Position numbers and translations under genes: made by a program. A stretch of 64,000 nt of DNA from UBA4416 sp943362175 (GTDB lineage Bacteria > Bacteroidota > Bacteroidia > B-17B0 > Aurantibacillaceae), in contig CALRIU020000002.1 of the NCBI GenBank assembly GCA_943362175.1, forward strand, positions 1-64,000. The letters are read 5' to 3'. The first letter of the stretch is position 1. Every line of letters starts with the position of its first letter. Of this stretch, positions 1 to 9,627 are shown piece after piece. The notes beneath the pieces are model-generated. The model was not told where the DNA came from. It did no database searches and saw only the letters and a program-made list of their open reading frames with translations.

Positions 1-742
1 AGGAGAGGCCGATGCCAAGCTTTCTATTATAAATATACTGGGCATTCAGGTCTATCTGTAGAGGCGCTCCCGATGCCTGCTTGATTAAGGTAGAAAGACC
101 AATTGCATTTTTCGGATCGAGCTCAAACAGGTAACCGCCTTGCAGGTAGTAATGCAGGTTCTGAGCATTGAATTTTGTTTCACCCTTATTCGTGCCCACG
201 ATCTTATTTTGCAGGATATTCGGAATTGCAAAACCCGCATAAAATTTAGAGCCTCTCAAATACGTCCCGAATTTAAAATTGGGCATGGCAATGGAAGCCG
301 TATTATTGCTAAAAGACGGATCGTAGACATCATCGCTCTCAAGGCTGTTATAATTGCTTTGTGTGATGTTGACAAAGGCATTTAACCCGAAAGACCAGTG
401 AAGCTTCGGACTTAGCTTAAGCTTGTAGGCATAGGCCGCAGACAGTTGTGTGCTGTTATTCACGCCTATTTTATCGTGCAACACCAGGAGCCCTACTGTA
501 TTTTTAGCATCTTTGAATGGCAGATTCAGGCTCAGGCCCTGCGTGGTAGGCGCCCCGGAAACGCCCACCCACTGGCTCCGGTGGAACAGCGCGGCATTAA
601 ACGCATTCTCATTGCTGATGGCAGCCGGGTTTATAAAGCCCTGGTATAACATGTATTGCGACATGTTGTACTGGTTTTGTGAAACAGCCGTGCGACCTAA
701 TGAAAGCAGGATGACAAGACCAAGGATGTAAAGTGTTTTCAT
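1..742 (-). CDS. PorP/SprF family type IX secretion membrane protein (3' part outside the window)
   Basis: About 247 residues are visible; the C-terminus lies beyond position 1. ATG is at 742 and is followed by a signal peptide (MKTLYILGLVILLSLG, cleavage near TAVSQ). Then comes the family signature: an N-terminal NQYNMSQYMLYQGFINPAA stretch, the HRSQWVG motif, and beta-strand-rich text with YIYNRKLGIG near the cut end. PorP/SprF proteins are outer-membrane beta-barrels that work with the type IX secretion system, and in gliding bacteria SprF is needed to export the SprB adhesin. The gene sits 49 bp downstream of a T9SS type B cargo gene on the same strand, so the two are probably one transcription unit. 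It is a paralogue of the gene at 27423-28352. Family call firm; the specific cargo pairing is inferred. Confidence 0.9.
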   Translation of the reverse strand, partial: MKTLYILGLVILLSLGRTAVSQNQYNMSQYMLYQGFINPAAISNENAFNAALFHRSQWVGVSGAPTTQGLSLNLPFKDAKNTVGLLVLHDKIGVNNSTQLSAAYAYKLKLSPKLHWSFGLNAFVNITQSNYNSLESDDVYDPSFSNNTASIAMPNFKFGTYLRGSKFYAGFAIPNILQNKIVGTNKGETKFNAQNLHYYLQGGYLFELDPKNAIGLSTLIKQASGAPLQIDLNAQYIYNRKLGIGLS

Positions 743-791
743 AATATATCGTTTTTATAAATTCTTAATGAATAGAATGAAGCGGAATTTC

Positions 792-3700
792 CTATTTCCG
801 TTTCACCTCGAAGAAACCCCTGCTCGGCTTTTCTCCTTCTTTCAGCGTCAGTATATAGAAGTATGTCCCATCCAGAACTTCCGAGCCAGTAAGCTTCATG
901 CCGCCGGAAGACGATTGCCCGTTCCAGTCGTTGGCATAAGGTTTGGCAGAGTACACCACATTTCCCCAGCGGTTAAAAATAACCAGCTCCGGATTGTCAT
1001 ATTTTGCTAAGCCCCGGATATAAAACACATCGTGAACACCGTCTCCGTTAGGAGAGAGAACGCCCGGCACCCTCACGTCGGACTCTATGGTAATGACCAG
1101 TTTCGCCTGTGTGCAGATGGTGTTGCAATAATTATCACACATGGCATAGTACACCGTATCTGTACCATCATAATTGGCAGCCGGTGTGTACACGATCACG
1201 CCATTGGAAATAGTCGCTGAGCCATGAGCCGGGCCCTGGACGATGGTGATCAGGGAAGGCGTATAAGGCAAGGCGCCGGTAGAAACAGTCGTTGTGACAG
1301 GAACATTGACATCCGTGGTAGCGGCATAGCTTAACAAGGTAAGGCTTAAGCCGGCAGGATCTATCACCACCACGTAGGTGCTGGCGCTTGCTGTACAGCT
1401 AAACGAGTTGGTGCTGATGACGTCATATACCGTATTTACTGTTGGCGTTACGGTAATGCTCGGCCCTGTCATACCATTATTCCAGGTATAAGAGCTGGCC
1501 GATCCCAGCACCGTGATGGAGATGGCTTGCCCGAGGCAGAGGCTGTCATTCATGTTTTGGGAAAGAGAGATCGCCGGACTTGGATTAACGGTAACCGTTA
1601 CGGTAGATGGCGCAGAGGCATTGGAGCAGCCTCCCGGCGATTGGGCAACAACGGTATACACGGTGGTAACCGAAGGGCTCGCAATAACATTAGCACCCGT
1701 TGCCGTATTTAAGGTAGCCGCCGGGCTCCAGGAATAGGAAGAGGCTCCGCTGGCGCTGATGGAAATATTGCTGCCTTTGCAAATACTGTATCCGGAAGAC
1801 GACGATGTGATACTAACGGTTGGCAAACTGCCTACGGTTAAGGTAAATGTTGCAGGCATCACGGAGTTGACACAGCCATTGGCGCCTGTTGCCAGAAGGG
1901 TATAAACGGTGGTAACGGTAGGGTTTGCAATTACCGTTGGTCCCGTCACTGTATTCAGGCCTGTCGGAGGGCTCCAGGAATAGGTATTGGCACCGCTCGC
2001 CGTTAAGGTAGCGCTGGTTCCCTGGCAGATCACCCCATTGCTTGCCGATGAATTTAAGCTAAGGGTCGGCGCCGCATTGATGGATACGGTAAAGACTGTA
2101 GGACTATATGCATTGTTGCAACCGTTTGCCGCCGTTCCCGTTACGGTATACACCGTTGTGGCGGAAGGCGTGGCCGTAACACTGGCGCCAACGGTGGCGC
2201 TTAAGCCGGCAGGAGGACTCCAGGTATAAGAGCTCGCACCGCCAACAGATAATACCGCATTCGTTCCCTGGCAGATCAGCGTGTTGGAGGCCGATGATGT
2301 GGTGAGGGTAGGTCCGTTATTCACCGTTACGGCCAGCGTTCCTGTGCTCGCTCCTCCCATGCAACCACCAGAAACACTGGTGCTCACGGTATAGATGGTT
2401 GTAGCGGAAGGTTTCGCTACCACATTTGCTCCCGTAATCGTGCTGAGCCCGGTAGATGGGCTCCAGGTATAAGAGCTGGCGCCACTCGCACTCAGGATGG
2501 TGGAGTCTCCGCGGCAGATCGTATTACCGGGCGAGGAACTGACGAGAGCCAGCACCGGGGAATTATTAACGGTGACTGTTACATTGGCACTACTCAGCGC
2601 ACCACAGCCACTAAGGGATTGGCCCGTGACATGATAAACCGTGGTGACCGTAGGACTTGCGATGACGCTTGCGCCGTTCACAGAACTTAATCCTGTGGCC
2701 GGGCTCCAGGTATAGGAGTTTGCCCCGGAAGCCGTCAGCATGGTGTTTCCGCCGCTGCAAATGGTATTGGCGTTGGCGTTGAGCGTGATGATGGGCGCCG
2801 GGTTGACATTCAACTGGTAAGTGGAAGGATTCGTTGTATTGCCGCAGCCATCAGACGACACAGCATAGATGCTATAGGTTGTGGTAGCAGGCGGACTGGC
2901 TTTCGGATTGGCGATATTGGCAGAGCTCAGTCCTGTGGCAGGCATCCATGTATAGGAGGTGGCGGCACTTCCCGATAGCTGGATGCTGTCGCCCTGGCAA
3001 ATGGTATTACCCGATGCCGTGCTTACGCTGATGGATGGCATCGGCTTAACAATAACCGTTGCTGTACCGGTGTTCACACAGGTTCCGGAAAATCCTGTCA
3101 CCGAGTAGGTCGTTGTAACACTCGGGCTTACCACGGCGCTGGTGCCGGTAAGGATGGTGAGCCCCGGCGCGGGAGTCCAGGAATAGCTGGTGCTGCCGCT
3201 CACCCTGAGCGTATCCGAGCTTCCGGCACAAATACTTGTTGAGCCGGTTGACAGAAGCGGGATCGTGGAGTAGTTAACGGTGATGCGCATGTGATCGATG
3301 TTGGCGGTTGGCAGCAACATCAACAAGCCGGTAAGGTTGGCTGATATGCCCGCGCCGAAACCCGGGGAATTAATATCCGCCGGTGTCCAGGTAGTTCCCC
3401 AGAGATCATTCGGTCCTCCGTATGTTTCATAGGCACTGTTGAAGATGGGCCAAAAACTGTTGGATGCTTTATCCGTACCCACAAAGGTACCGCCCTTCAT
3501 GAGGCGTACAGAGTTATCACTGATTTTAGCGAGCAGATTAATGCCTCCGCTTAAACGCTGGATATCGAGCTGGATGCCTTTGATAATGGCATTGGGCGGA
3601 ATGGCGAACTGAAAATCAGAGGCAGTCAGGTATTTTGTAGGCGCAACGGATAACAAGGTCAATACGAATCCACTTGTGGTATAAGAGTCATCGGAAAACT

Positions 3701-3854
3701 TTGCAGCGCCTGGATTGGCCCATGATTGGTCTCCCGGCAGCACACTACCGGAAAAGTTGTTTCCATTCTTAGGCCCTGCAGTAATACACTGGGCATAAAC
3801 GGTTGTTTTATAAAAACAATTCAAAACAAGCAGAAGGAGTAGAGTTTTTTTCAT
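792..3854 (-). CDS. T9SS type B sorting domain protein with eight Ig-like repeats
   Basis: 1020 residues, exported by a Sec signal peptide (MKKTLLLLLVLNCF...YAQ) and then probably through the type IX system to the cell surface. Residues about 20-195 form a unique N-terminal domain. Residues about 196-835 hold eight Ig-like/PKD-like repeats of roughly 80 residues, recognisable by TICxG, SYTWSP and TTVYTV. A cadherin-like domain with GPAHGSATI follows, and the C-terminal ~90 residues are the gliding-motility type B sorting domain (VLSPNGDGVHDVF, NRWGNVVY, DGTYFYILTL). ATG at 3854 precedes the signal peptide directly. The PorP/SprF gene follows after 49 bp. An adhesin or surface-filament role is inferred from the repeats; no enzymatic domain is seen. 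Confidence 0.9.
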   Translation of the reverse strand: MKKTLLLLLVLNCFYKTTVYAQCITAGPKNGNNFSGSVLPGDQSWANPGAAKFSDDSYTTSGFVLTLLSVAPTKYLTASDFQFAIPPNAIIKGIQLDIQRLSGGINLLAKISDNSVRLMKGGTFVGTDKASNSFWPIFNSAYETYGGPNDLWGTTWTPADINSPGFGAGISANLTGLLMLLPTANIDHMRITVNYSTIPLLSTGSTSICAGSSDTLRVSGSTSYSWTPAPGLTILTGTSAVVSPSVTTTYSVTGFSGTCVNTGTATVIVKPMPSISVSTASGNTICQGDSIQLSGSAATSYTWMPATGLSSANIANPKASPPATTTYSIYAVSSDGCGNTTNPSTYQLNVNPAPIITLNANANTICSGGNTMLTASGANSYTWSPATGLSSVNGASVIASPTVTTVYHVTGQSLSGCGALSSANVTVTVNNSPVLALVSSSPGNTICRGDSTILSASGASSYTWSPSTGLSTITGANVVAKPSATTIYTVSTSVSGGCMGGASTGTLAVTVNNGPTLTTSSASNTLICQGTNAVLSVGGASSYTWSPPAGLSATVGASVTATPSATTVYTVTGTAANGCNNAYSPTVFTVSINAAPTLSLNSSASNGVICQGTSATLTASGANTYSWSPPTGLNTVTGPTVIANPTVTTVYTLLATGANGCVNSVMPATFTLTVGSLPTVSITSSSSGYSICKGSNISISASGASSYSWSPAATLNTATGANVIASPSVTTVYTVVAQSPGGCSNASAPSTVTVTVNPSPAISLSQNMNDSLCLGQAISITVLGSASSYTWNNGMTGPSITVTPTVNTVYDVISTNSFSCTASASTYVVVIDPAGLSLTLLSYAATTDVNVPVTTTVSTGALPYTPSLITIVQGPAHGSATISNGVIVYTPAANYDGTDTVYYAMCDNYCNTICTQAKLVITIESDVRVPGVLSPNGDGVHDVFYIRGLAKYDNPELVIFNRWGNVVYSAKPYANDWNGQSSSGGMKLTGSEVLDGTYFYILTLKEGEKPSRGFFEVKRK

Positions 3855-4605
3855 ATCGTATGTTTTAATAATGATTTAATACAGAGTACCGGTCAAGATG
3901 AGAGGCCTATTTATTCACAAAATGTCAACACTTTCTGTCTTTTCACCCGCAAAATCCTTCCCTGATGCAAAGTTCGCCATATTAAGCATGCCAGAACATA
4001 GCACAAATACGCTTTTTTGCATAGTAAAATTACAATACCCTCTTGCGTAATATTACCCACGTAATAAATCGGGGTATCCGGTGATTTATACGGAGTCAAC
4101 TCACTAGGTATTTGCCGCAACACCGCATTTTTTTTTTGCTTTTCACTTCAAAAAATCAGTGGCGTATTACATTAACACGCCTGGCAAAAACCCTGTGAAA
4201 TCCCTTTAAAAAAAGGCTTCCATGACACTTAACATTTCCCTGAAGAGCTAAAAAAAGACAGGGCTGATTCTTGCCATGACATCAAACAGGGATCAGGGAA
4301 CACACATCACGTAACGTTGTGATGACGCATGAGGCGAACGACAGAACCAAGAGCGGATCAGTGAAGCAGGCAAAAACAGAAATGCTGCAACATGGAATAC
4401 AGGCATGAAAAAATTACGGAGATGATCTCAGGAAGAACATCATGCGTGTGCAACAGTGATCTGTTGTACAAGCAACACCGGCACAATGAACCTCGTTCGA
4501 ACGCTCTTCTTAACGGCACCTTAACTCCACAAATCAAATAAAAACCATTATATTTGAGAAGGATGTGCCTTTGCCATTCACCCCGGATATTTTACAGGTA
4601 TTACC
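3855..4605. other. intergenic region between divergent genes
   Basis: About 750 bp between the minus-strand Ig-repeat gene and the plus-strand MoxR operon. It is AT-rich near 4000-4250. I see no convincing coding sequence: a 70-codon minus-strand frame at 3911-4123 has no family resemblance. The only signal I can support is a promoter box just before 4606. It presumably carries the promoters of both flanking units. Confidence 0.5.
4549..4556 (+). promoter_or_regulatory. Bacteroidota -7 box (TATATTTG) for the MoxR operon
   Basis: TATATTTG matches the TAnnTTTG consensus of Bacteroidota primary-sigma promoters and lies 49 bp before the ATG of the first operon gene. No clear TTTG -33 element lies at the usual 19-20 bp distance, so it is a candidate only. 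Confidence 0.4.
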
Positions 4606-5256
4606 ATGAAGCAAAACTATTTTTTAAATATGGTTCAGCACTTGCGGCAACACGAAGAAGTGATGCTGTTTGGAAATATCCTGCACATTGATGATACGGA
4701 TGCGGCAGAAACCGTGGCCTACCTGCAGGAGCAGTACAGGGCCGAAAGCCTGGAATATCCCTACACCGCCCCACCCTTTGATGCAGCAGCGGCACTGTGG
4801 GCGGCCAAAACCATGAACATGGCGGCGCAGCTCCTGCTGTACCGCGAGAATAAGCCCGATGACCTCAGCACCTTGTTTCCTGCTTTCGACCGGGAGATTG
4901 ACAAGTCCTGTATGCTCTCTGCCGACCTCTGCCTGCGCTTCCTTCCCGACACGCTGCGCGAGCTGAAGATCATCGACAGCCTCGATCCGCTGATCCTGAT
5001 CCTGGAACATATCCTGCAGCAATGGCATTACTCTGGAATCCATTACCCGCTCGATCTCAGCAAGCCGGATCTTGAAAAGTGCCTGGCCGATCCCTGCATG
5101 AGGCAGCTCTACCTGGACCGCATCATTCATTACAAGAACATCAGCCTGGCGCAGCATGAGCTCTTCCGCCGTCACATCAGCGCGGCGCTGGGCCTCTATG
5201 CTCCCGACTACTGGAAAGAATTTCAAACAGAAAAACAGATACATGACACCTATTGA
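4606..5256 (+). CDS. Uncharacterised first gene of the MoxR-vWA-propeller operon (bpX-type domain)
   Basis: 216 residues, no signal peptide or membrane segment, so probably cytoplasmic. It is mostly helical, with a conserved-looking core: an APPFDAAAALWAAK segment, an LSADLCLRFLPD segment, and LYLDRIIHYK before a C-terminal LGLYAPDYWKEF. In architecture and neighbourhood it resembles one of the domains called bpX in MoxR-vWA-beta-propeller ternary systems (comparative genomics from the Aravind group); I do not assign a bpX number with certainty. It overlaps the MoxR ATPase start by 14 nt, which indicates translational coupling. ATG at 4606 was chosen because it is the first in frame and the alignable core begins soon after. 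The biochemical role is unknown. Confidence 0.8.
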   Translation: MKQNYFLNMVQHLRQHEEVMLFGNILHIDDTDAAETVAYLQEQYRAESLEYPYTAPPFDAAAALWAAKTMNMAAQLLLYRENKPDDLSTLFPAFDREIDKSCMLSADLCLRFLPDTLRELKIIDSLDPLILILEHILQQWHYSGIHYPLDLSKPDLEKCLADPCMRQLYLDRIIHYKNISLAQHELFRRHISAALGLYAPDYWKEFQTEKQIHDTY

Positions 5257-6373
5257 AAAATTAAACAACGTTCTACGTTATACCAAAGAAAGTTTTGTCG
5301 GCAAGGACGAGATCGTCGATCTGCTGGGCATCAGCCTCATTGCGCGGGAGAATGCATTTTTGCTCGGTCCTCCGGGAACGGCAAAGAGCGCCATCATCCG
5401 CCTGCTCGCCGGCTGCGTGAAAGACGGAAAAAATTTCGAGTATCTGCTGACACGGTTTACGGAGCCGAATGAGCTGTTCGGTCCTTTCGATATCCGCAGG
5501 CTGAAAGAAGGTGAGCTCATCACCAATACAGAAGGGATGATGCCTGAAGCATCGATGGTGTTCCTCGATGAGATCTTCAATGCGAACAGTGCCATCCTCA
5601 ACAGCTTGCTGATGGCGCTCAACGAAAAGATCTTCCGCCGCGGAAAGGAAACCAAAAAATTGCCGGCGCTCATGTTTGTGGGCGCGAGCAACGTGCTCCC
5701 CGAAGACGAAGCCCTGAACGCCCTGCTGGACCGATTCCTCATCCGCGTGCGCTGCGACTATGTGGATACCGACCTGCTTGACCAGGTATTGCTGGCCGGC
5801 TGGAAACTGGAAAATAACAAGGCGGCAGAGAAACCGGAGATCACACCGGCAGAGATCATTGAACTGCAGCAGCTGTCGCGGCAGGTCGATCTGTCGCCGA
5901 TCCGCAAACAGTATGTAGACCTGGTACACAACCTGAGAAACACCGGCATCAAGGTTTCCGACAGACGCGCCGTGAAGGTGCAGAACCTGCTGGCGGCAAG
6001 TGCGCTCATCTGCGGAAGAAAAGAAGCGATCCTTTCCGATCTGTGGGTGCTCAAGTATATCTGGGATACAGAGGAGCAGATCGAGATCCTGGCAGGGATC
6101 ATTGACACCATCATTGAAAAGGACACGTCAACGCAGGCGCATCCGCAGGCCATGTTCAATAAAACACCGAATGCGGAAGAGCTGATCAAAGAAGTGAATT
6201 TACTGAGCGGCAAATGGCAATCGGGAAATTTATCGTTTGAGGAGCAGAACGTGATCAAGGATAAGCTGCGCTACGTGCAGACGCGTTGCAACTGGATCAA
6301 AAACAATGAGCACAAGCAACACATCCAAACGCAAATAGAGGGCTTATGGCAAAACATGCTGCAAACGATCTAG
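5243..6373 (+). CDS. MoxR-family AAA+ ATPase
   Basis: 376 residues. Walker A is GPPGTAKS at residues 42-49, Walker B MVFLDE at 105-110, the sensor-1 region is FVGASN, and an LLDRFLIR segment supplies the likely arginine finger. The RFTEPNELFGPFD segment is a hallmark of the MoxR/RavA branch. MoxR proteins are chaperone-like ATPases that usually act with a von Willebrand A partner, here encoded two genes downstream. The frame is open back to 5156, but ATG at 5243 (MTPIEKLNNVL) aligns with the family start and leaves a 14-nt overlap with the upstream gene. The downstream gene starts 28 nt before this stop. It is the only nucleotide hydrolase in the operon and presumably powers the system. Confidence 0.95.
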   Translation: MTPIEKLNNVLRYTKESFVGKDEIVDLLGISLIARENAFLLGPPGTAKSAIIRLLAGCVKDGKNFEYLLTRFTEPNELFGPFDIRRLKEGELITNTEGMMPEASMVFLDEIFNANSAILNSLLMALNEKIFRRGKETKKLPALMFVGASNVLPEDEALNALLDRFLIRVRCDYVDTDLLDQVLLAGWKLENNKAAEKPEITPAEIIELQQLSRQVDLSPIRKQYVDLVHNLRNTGIKVSDRRAVKVQNLLAASALICGRKEAILSDLWVLKYIWDTEEQIEILAGIIDTIIEKDTSTQAHPQAMFNKTPNAEELIKEVNLLSGKWQSGNLSFEEQNVIKDKLRYVQTRCNWIKNNEHKQHIQTQIEGLWQNMLQTI

Positions 6374-7089
6374 TGTATTACCTGGTGATTGACGAGGTAC
6401 ACCGCGACGACCTGGCTGCGATCCGCCCCTGGCAGAACCTGAAGCTGGCCTACGACCAGGCGCAGATCTGGGTCAAGGACCTGAGCTATGTGCAGGTGGA
6501 ATCGCCGGAGGTGAAATGCATCCCTTATAAAACGCTTTACTACGAAAGCGAGGGTAAGCTCTGTCTGTTGAACAGCCTCCTGCCCGATCGCCGGATGCCT
6601 TCTTTGTTATGGACACCGATTGAACGGGCGCTGCCAGTGAAGCTGCCGTCTTTCAATCACAATTATTTTGGCATCGATCAAAAAGTAGCTTTGCAGCTGG
6701 TAGCCTCGGAAGCGGAATATGAAGCGGAAGTGATGATCACAGGCCTTGACGTCCTGGAGGCTTACATGACCGCTGCGCCTGCCGTGCGCTCCGGCCCGCT
6801 GAGCTGGGCATTGCTGAACAACGGTAAAGCCTTCATTGCCGGAACACCCATGCTTCCTGTAGATGGCGACGTGTACTGGCGGAAAGGGCATTTCATTATC
6901 CCGGCCGGTTATGAGTTTGAGCTGGACATGCTTTGCCAGACGATGAACGACTTGCTGAACCCACACAACGATTCCTGGATCCTCTGGAGCAGCGACAACA
7001 CCTACGCCCTGATCGCGAAAGAGGACATGCAGCCTTTATCGCTGGGATCGCTCAGGGCAACATGTCAACAGCATTTAAAAACTACCTGA
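6346..7089 (+). CDS. Uncharacterised third gene of the MoxR-vWA-propeller operon
   Basis: 247 residues, soluble, no signal peptide. It has mixed alpha/beta text, with a LVYYLVIDEVH strand near residue 9, a LLPDRRMPSLLWTPIERALPVKLP segment in the middle (broken here only to show its place), and a tryptophan-rich SWILWSSDN segment near the end. The start at 6346 lies inside the 3' end of the ATPase gene (28-nt overlap), so translation is likely coupled. The position between the ATPase and the vWA/propeller gene matches the small specificity domains (bpX) of the predicted ternary systems. No catalytic motif is recognisable, and I do not assign a function. Confidence 0.75.
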   Translation: MAKHAANDLVYYLVIDEVHRDDLAAIRPWQNLKLAYDQAQIWVKDLSYVQVESPEVKCIPYKTLYYESEGKLCLLNSLLPDRRMPSLLWTPIERALPVKLPSFNHNYFGIDQKVALQLVASEAEYEAEVMITGLDVLEAYMTAAPAVRSGPLSWALLNNGKAFIAGTPMLPVDGDVYWRKGHFIIPAGYEFELDMLCQTMNDLLNPHNDSWILWSSDNTYALIAKEDMQPLSLGSLRATCQQHLKTT

Positions 7090-7107
7090 TTTTTTTTCAA
7101 ACACAAC

Positions 7108-9627
7108 GTGGCCTATTTTCAATCATATAGCAATTATTTCTGGCAGTGGGAAGAGTTACATTCCGTTATCTCGATTCCGGGTGAAAGCACCATTGCTTAT
7201 ACCGACTATGTGGCCGAGGTTATCAAACAACTGACACCACAAGGCCTTCCGCCTTTCGGCTCCTTGCTGTTGGCGATCGTGGCAACGAACCCAAGAGCGA
7301 AGTTTTCCCTGGATGAGATCGACCGCATCCTTAAAGCAGCGCTAAACACGCCCGGAGATGAGATCCTGGATGATGCGATGACTTTCCTGCACACGCTCAA
7401 CAGCCTGCCGGAAGATTACAAGTCGGGCCCTAAGCGCCTGCTCATGTTCCAGGCTATTTTCGAAAACTGCCATTATAAAATGGCGATTGCCAAATCGCAT
7501 CTACAAAAAAGCGTGATTGTTCAGCGTAGCTTTCCCAAAAAGATATCAACGAAACAGCCTTTTCAAAAGAACGTATTCTCCTCCGACTTCCGGGTGGTTG
7601 CCTTGCTGAACAAGCGCTTCCCGACACCGACTTCCATCATCAACCAGATGGCCGGCATCCCGGATGTACCGGAAGAGCTGATGCTGGAGGATAACCACCA
7701 AAAGCCGGTGGAGGAATTTGTGGATGAGCTGATCGCGCATGCTAAGACCTTTCATGTAGGCTCCCTGGTGAAGCGCATCTGGAGCGGCCTGAACATTCCG
7801 GTACACAGCTCTTTGCCGAGCCAGCAACCCCTGGGTGGTTTCTCCGACATCACCAATAAAGGCGACTTCGATAAATTACTGTTATCGGAGTTTGCCAACG
7901 AGGACCTGCTGTTCCTGACGCGGCTGGCCAATAACGAGGCGCTTTACATCCAGCGCGAGGTACCCCCGGAGAGCCATAAGCTGGAGCGCGTGATCCTGAT
8001 CGACGTGTCGCTCAAAAACTGGGGAACTCCCAAAACAGTGGCTTTTGCGACCATGCTGGCCATTGCCAAACATCCGAAAACAACCATCAGCTGTAAGGCT
8101 TATGTGATCGGGAACGAGTTTCATGCGGTGGGTATCGACAGTGTGCATACGCTTATTGACGGCCTGCAGATCGTGGAAGGCGGCCTGCACCCGGCCCGCG
8201 GGCTGGATGCGTTCTTCAGGCAATTCCCTTCGGCAGAGAACCGCGAAGTGTTTGTGATTACTGAGCCCTCTACGTTAAAGCAGGGCGACATGCTCCGGGC
8301 TATGCAGGAGTACCAGCCACTGATCAACTATGTGATCTATACCGATGCGGAAGGCAACATCGATGTGTATAAGAAACAACAGAACAGCAAAAAACATCTT
8401 CAGCATCTGCTGCTGCCTTTGCATACGCTGTGGCAGAAACCCAAGCCTAAAACTCCGGAGCCTCAGCCGGTACAGGAGCGCGGCACCATGCAGACGGATC
8501 TTCCGATTCTCATCAAATCGCCCTACAACGCCAAACATTTCATCTCCACCAGCGACGGTGAGCTGTTCCTGGTTACGGCAGACCGGATCCTGCTCCGTTT
8601 CTACAGCAAAGAGTCCAAATACTATGAGAAGGGCTGGGAGATGGTATGCGAGCATTTGCCTGTGCTGGCGGGAGAGTTTGAGATCGGGATCCTTGAAGAC
8701 AAAAGCTACCTCCTGCTGATGTTCGACCCGCAAACCAAAAAGCTCCACCTGCAAAAGCTCTACCAAAACAGCTACCTCACGGAGGTTGTCCCTTTTCCTT
8801 ACTGGAAAAGCAATACGCCGACTTTTATTTTCAAGGACGGGACTTTTCTGTACAGGACCTACAACGATGCCGGTCGGCGCATCTGGCCTGACGGCCGGAT
8901 AGAGGAAGCGAATGCGCCGGGATTCGACTATTTCAAAAACCGTAAAGAGGAGCTGGACAAGCTGAGCTCAAAAGCTTATGCTGCCGGTGGCGCGCTCAAA
9001 AACATCGACACGGTATACATCAATGCAGAAGGCAACCTGGTGCTGAACATTCACGCCCTGCGTCTGAGCCAGGGGAAATACCTCCTGCTCGACCGGTCGG
9101 CGAACCATGAGCGGAAGGTAGCGGCCATCCGGAAAGAACGCGATGAATTTGTTTTTCCGGACGGCAGCCGGGTAACGGTGAAGCGCTGCGGAATCATTGT
9201 CCTGACAAGCAGCAATCCTGTTATCCCGGAGATCTACATTCCCACACTCATCGATGTGACACTGGGCGCTGCTACGGATACGGCTTTCGCCGGCAATACC
9301 TATTACTACCGGGAGCCACTGTACAATGTGCGGCTTCTCAAGGCGGGCAGCAACAAGCTCGGTCTCATCAAACAAATCAAGGATGTGAACAAGGAAAGCC
9401 TGGTAGCGGTGAAAGACCTGGTAGAAAGCCCGCCGGGCCTGATTTGCCGTTATGTCACCGAACAAAAGGGACAGCAGATCAAACGGGACCTGGAAACGGA
9501 AGGCACGGAAACAGAGCTGGTAAAAATGCACAGCGCGAAGCCGGAGCAAACCGTATTGGAAACAAAGGAGTTCTTCGAGCTCTATATTCAACGTTTTATA
9601 GAAACCATTTCAGCACATGGAGCTTAG
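7108..9627 (+). CDS. vWA and beta-propeller protein of the MoxR ternary system
   Basis: 839 residues, starting at GTG 7108 (no in-frame ATG is near; the MAYFQSYSNYFWQWEEL start reads as a real N-terminus). Residues about 1-285 are a helical N-terminal region. Residues about 290-450 form a von Willebrand A-like fold beginning ERVILIDVSLKNWG. Residues about 475-835 are blade-like beta repeats typical of a beta-propeller. The vWA metal site looks degenerate: D299-V-S301-L-K303 where DxSxS is expected, and GGLHPARGL where a threonine normally sits. vWA proteins are the usual substrates or adaptors of MoxR ATPases. The next gene overlaps by 11 nt. No signal peptide, so a cytoplasmic complex is inferred. 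Confidence 0.85.
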   Translation: MAYFQSYSNYFWQWEELHSVISIPGESTIAYTDYVAEVIKQLTPQGLPPFGSLLLAIVATNPRAKFSLDEIDRILKAALNTPGDEILDDAMTFLHTLNSLPEDYKSGPKRLLMFQAIFENCHYKMAIAKSHLQKSVIVQRSFPKKISTKQPFQKNVFSSDFRVVALLNKRFPTPTSIINQMAGIPDVPEELMLEDNHQKPVEEFVDELIAHAKTFHVGSLVKRIWSGLNIPVHSSLPSQQPLGGFSDITNKGDFDKLLLSEFANEDLLFLTRLANNEALYIQREVPPESHKLERVILIDVSLKNWGTPKTVAFATMLAIAKHPKTTISCKAYVIGNEFHAVGIDSVHTLIDGLQIVEGGLHPARGLDAFFRQFPSAENREVFVITEPSTLKQGDMLRAMQEYQPLINYVIYTDAEGNIDVYKKQQNSKKHLQHLLLPLHTLWQKPKPKTPEPQPVQERGTMQTDLPILIKSPYNAKHFISTSDGELFLVTADRILLRFYSKESKYYEKGWEMVCEHLPVLAGEFEIGILEDKSYLLLMFDPQTKKLHLQKLYQNSYLTEVVPFPYWKSNTPTFIFKDGTFLYRTYNDAGRRIWPDGRIEEANAPGFDYFKNRKEELDKLSSKAYAAGGALKNIDTVYINAEGNLVLNIHALRLSQGKYLLLDRSANHERKVAAIRKERDEFVFPDGSRVTVKRCGIIVLTSSNPVIPEIYIPTLIDVTLGAATDTAFAGNTYYYREPLYNVRLLKAGSNKLGLIKQIKDVNKESLVAVKDLVESPPGLICRYVTEQKGQQIKRDLETEGTETELVKMHSAKPEQTVLETKEFFELYIQRFIETISAHGA

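Noticed and set aside
3911..4123. A 70-codon minus-strand frame before the MoxR operon
   Set aside because: No family resemblance, no promoter box or start signal, in AT-rich intergenic DNA.
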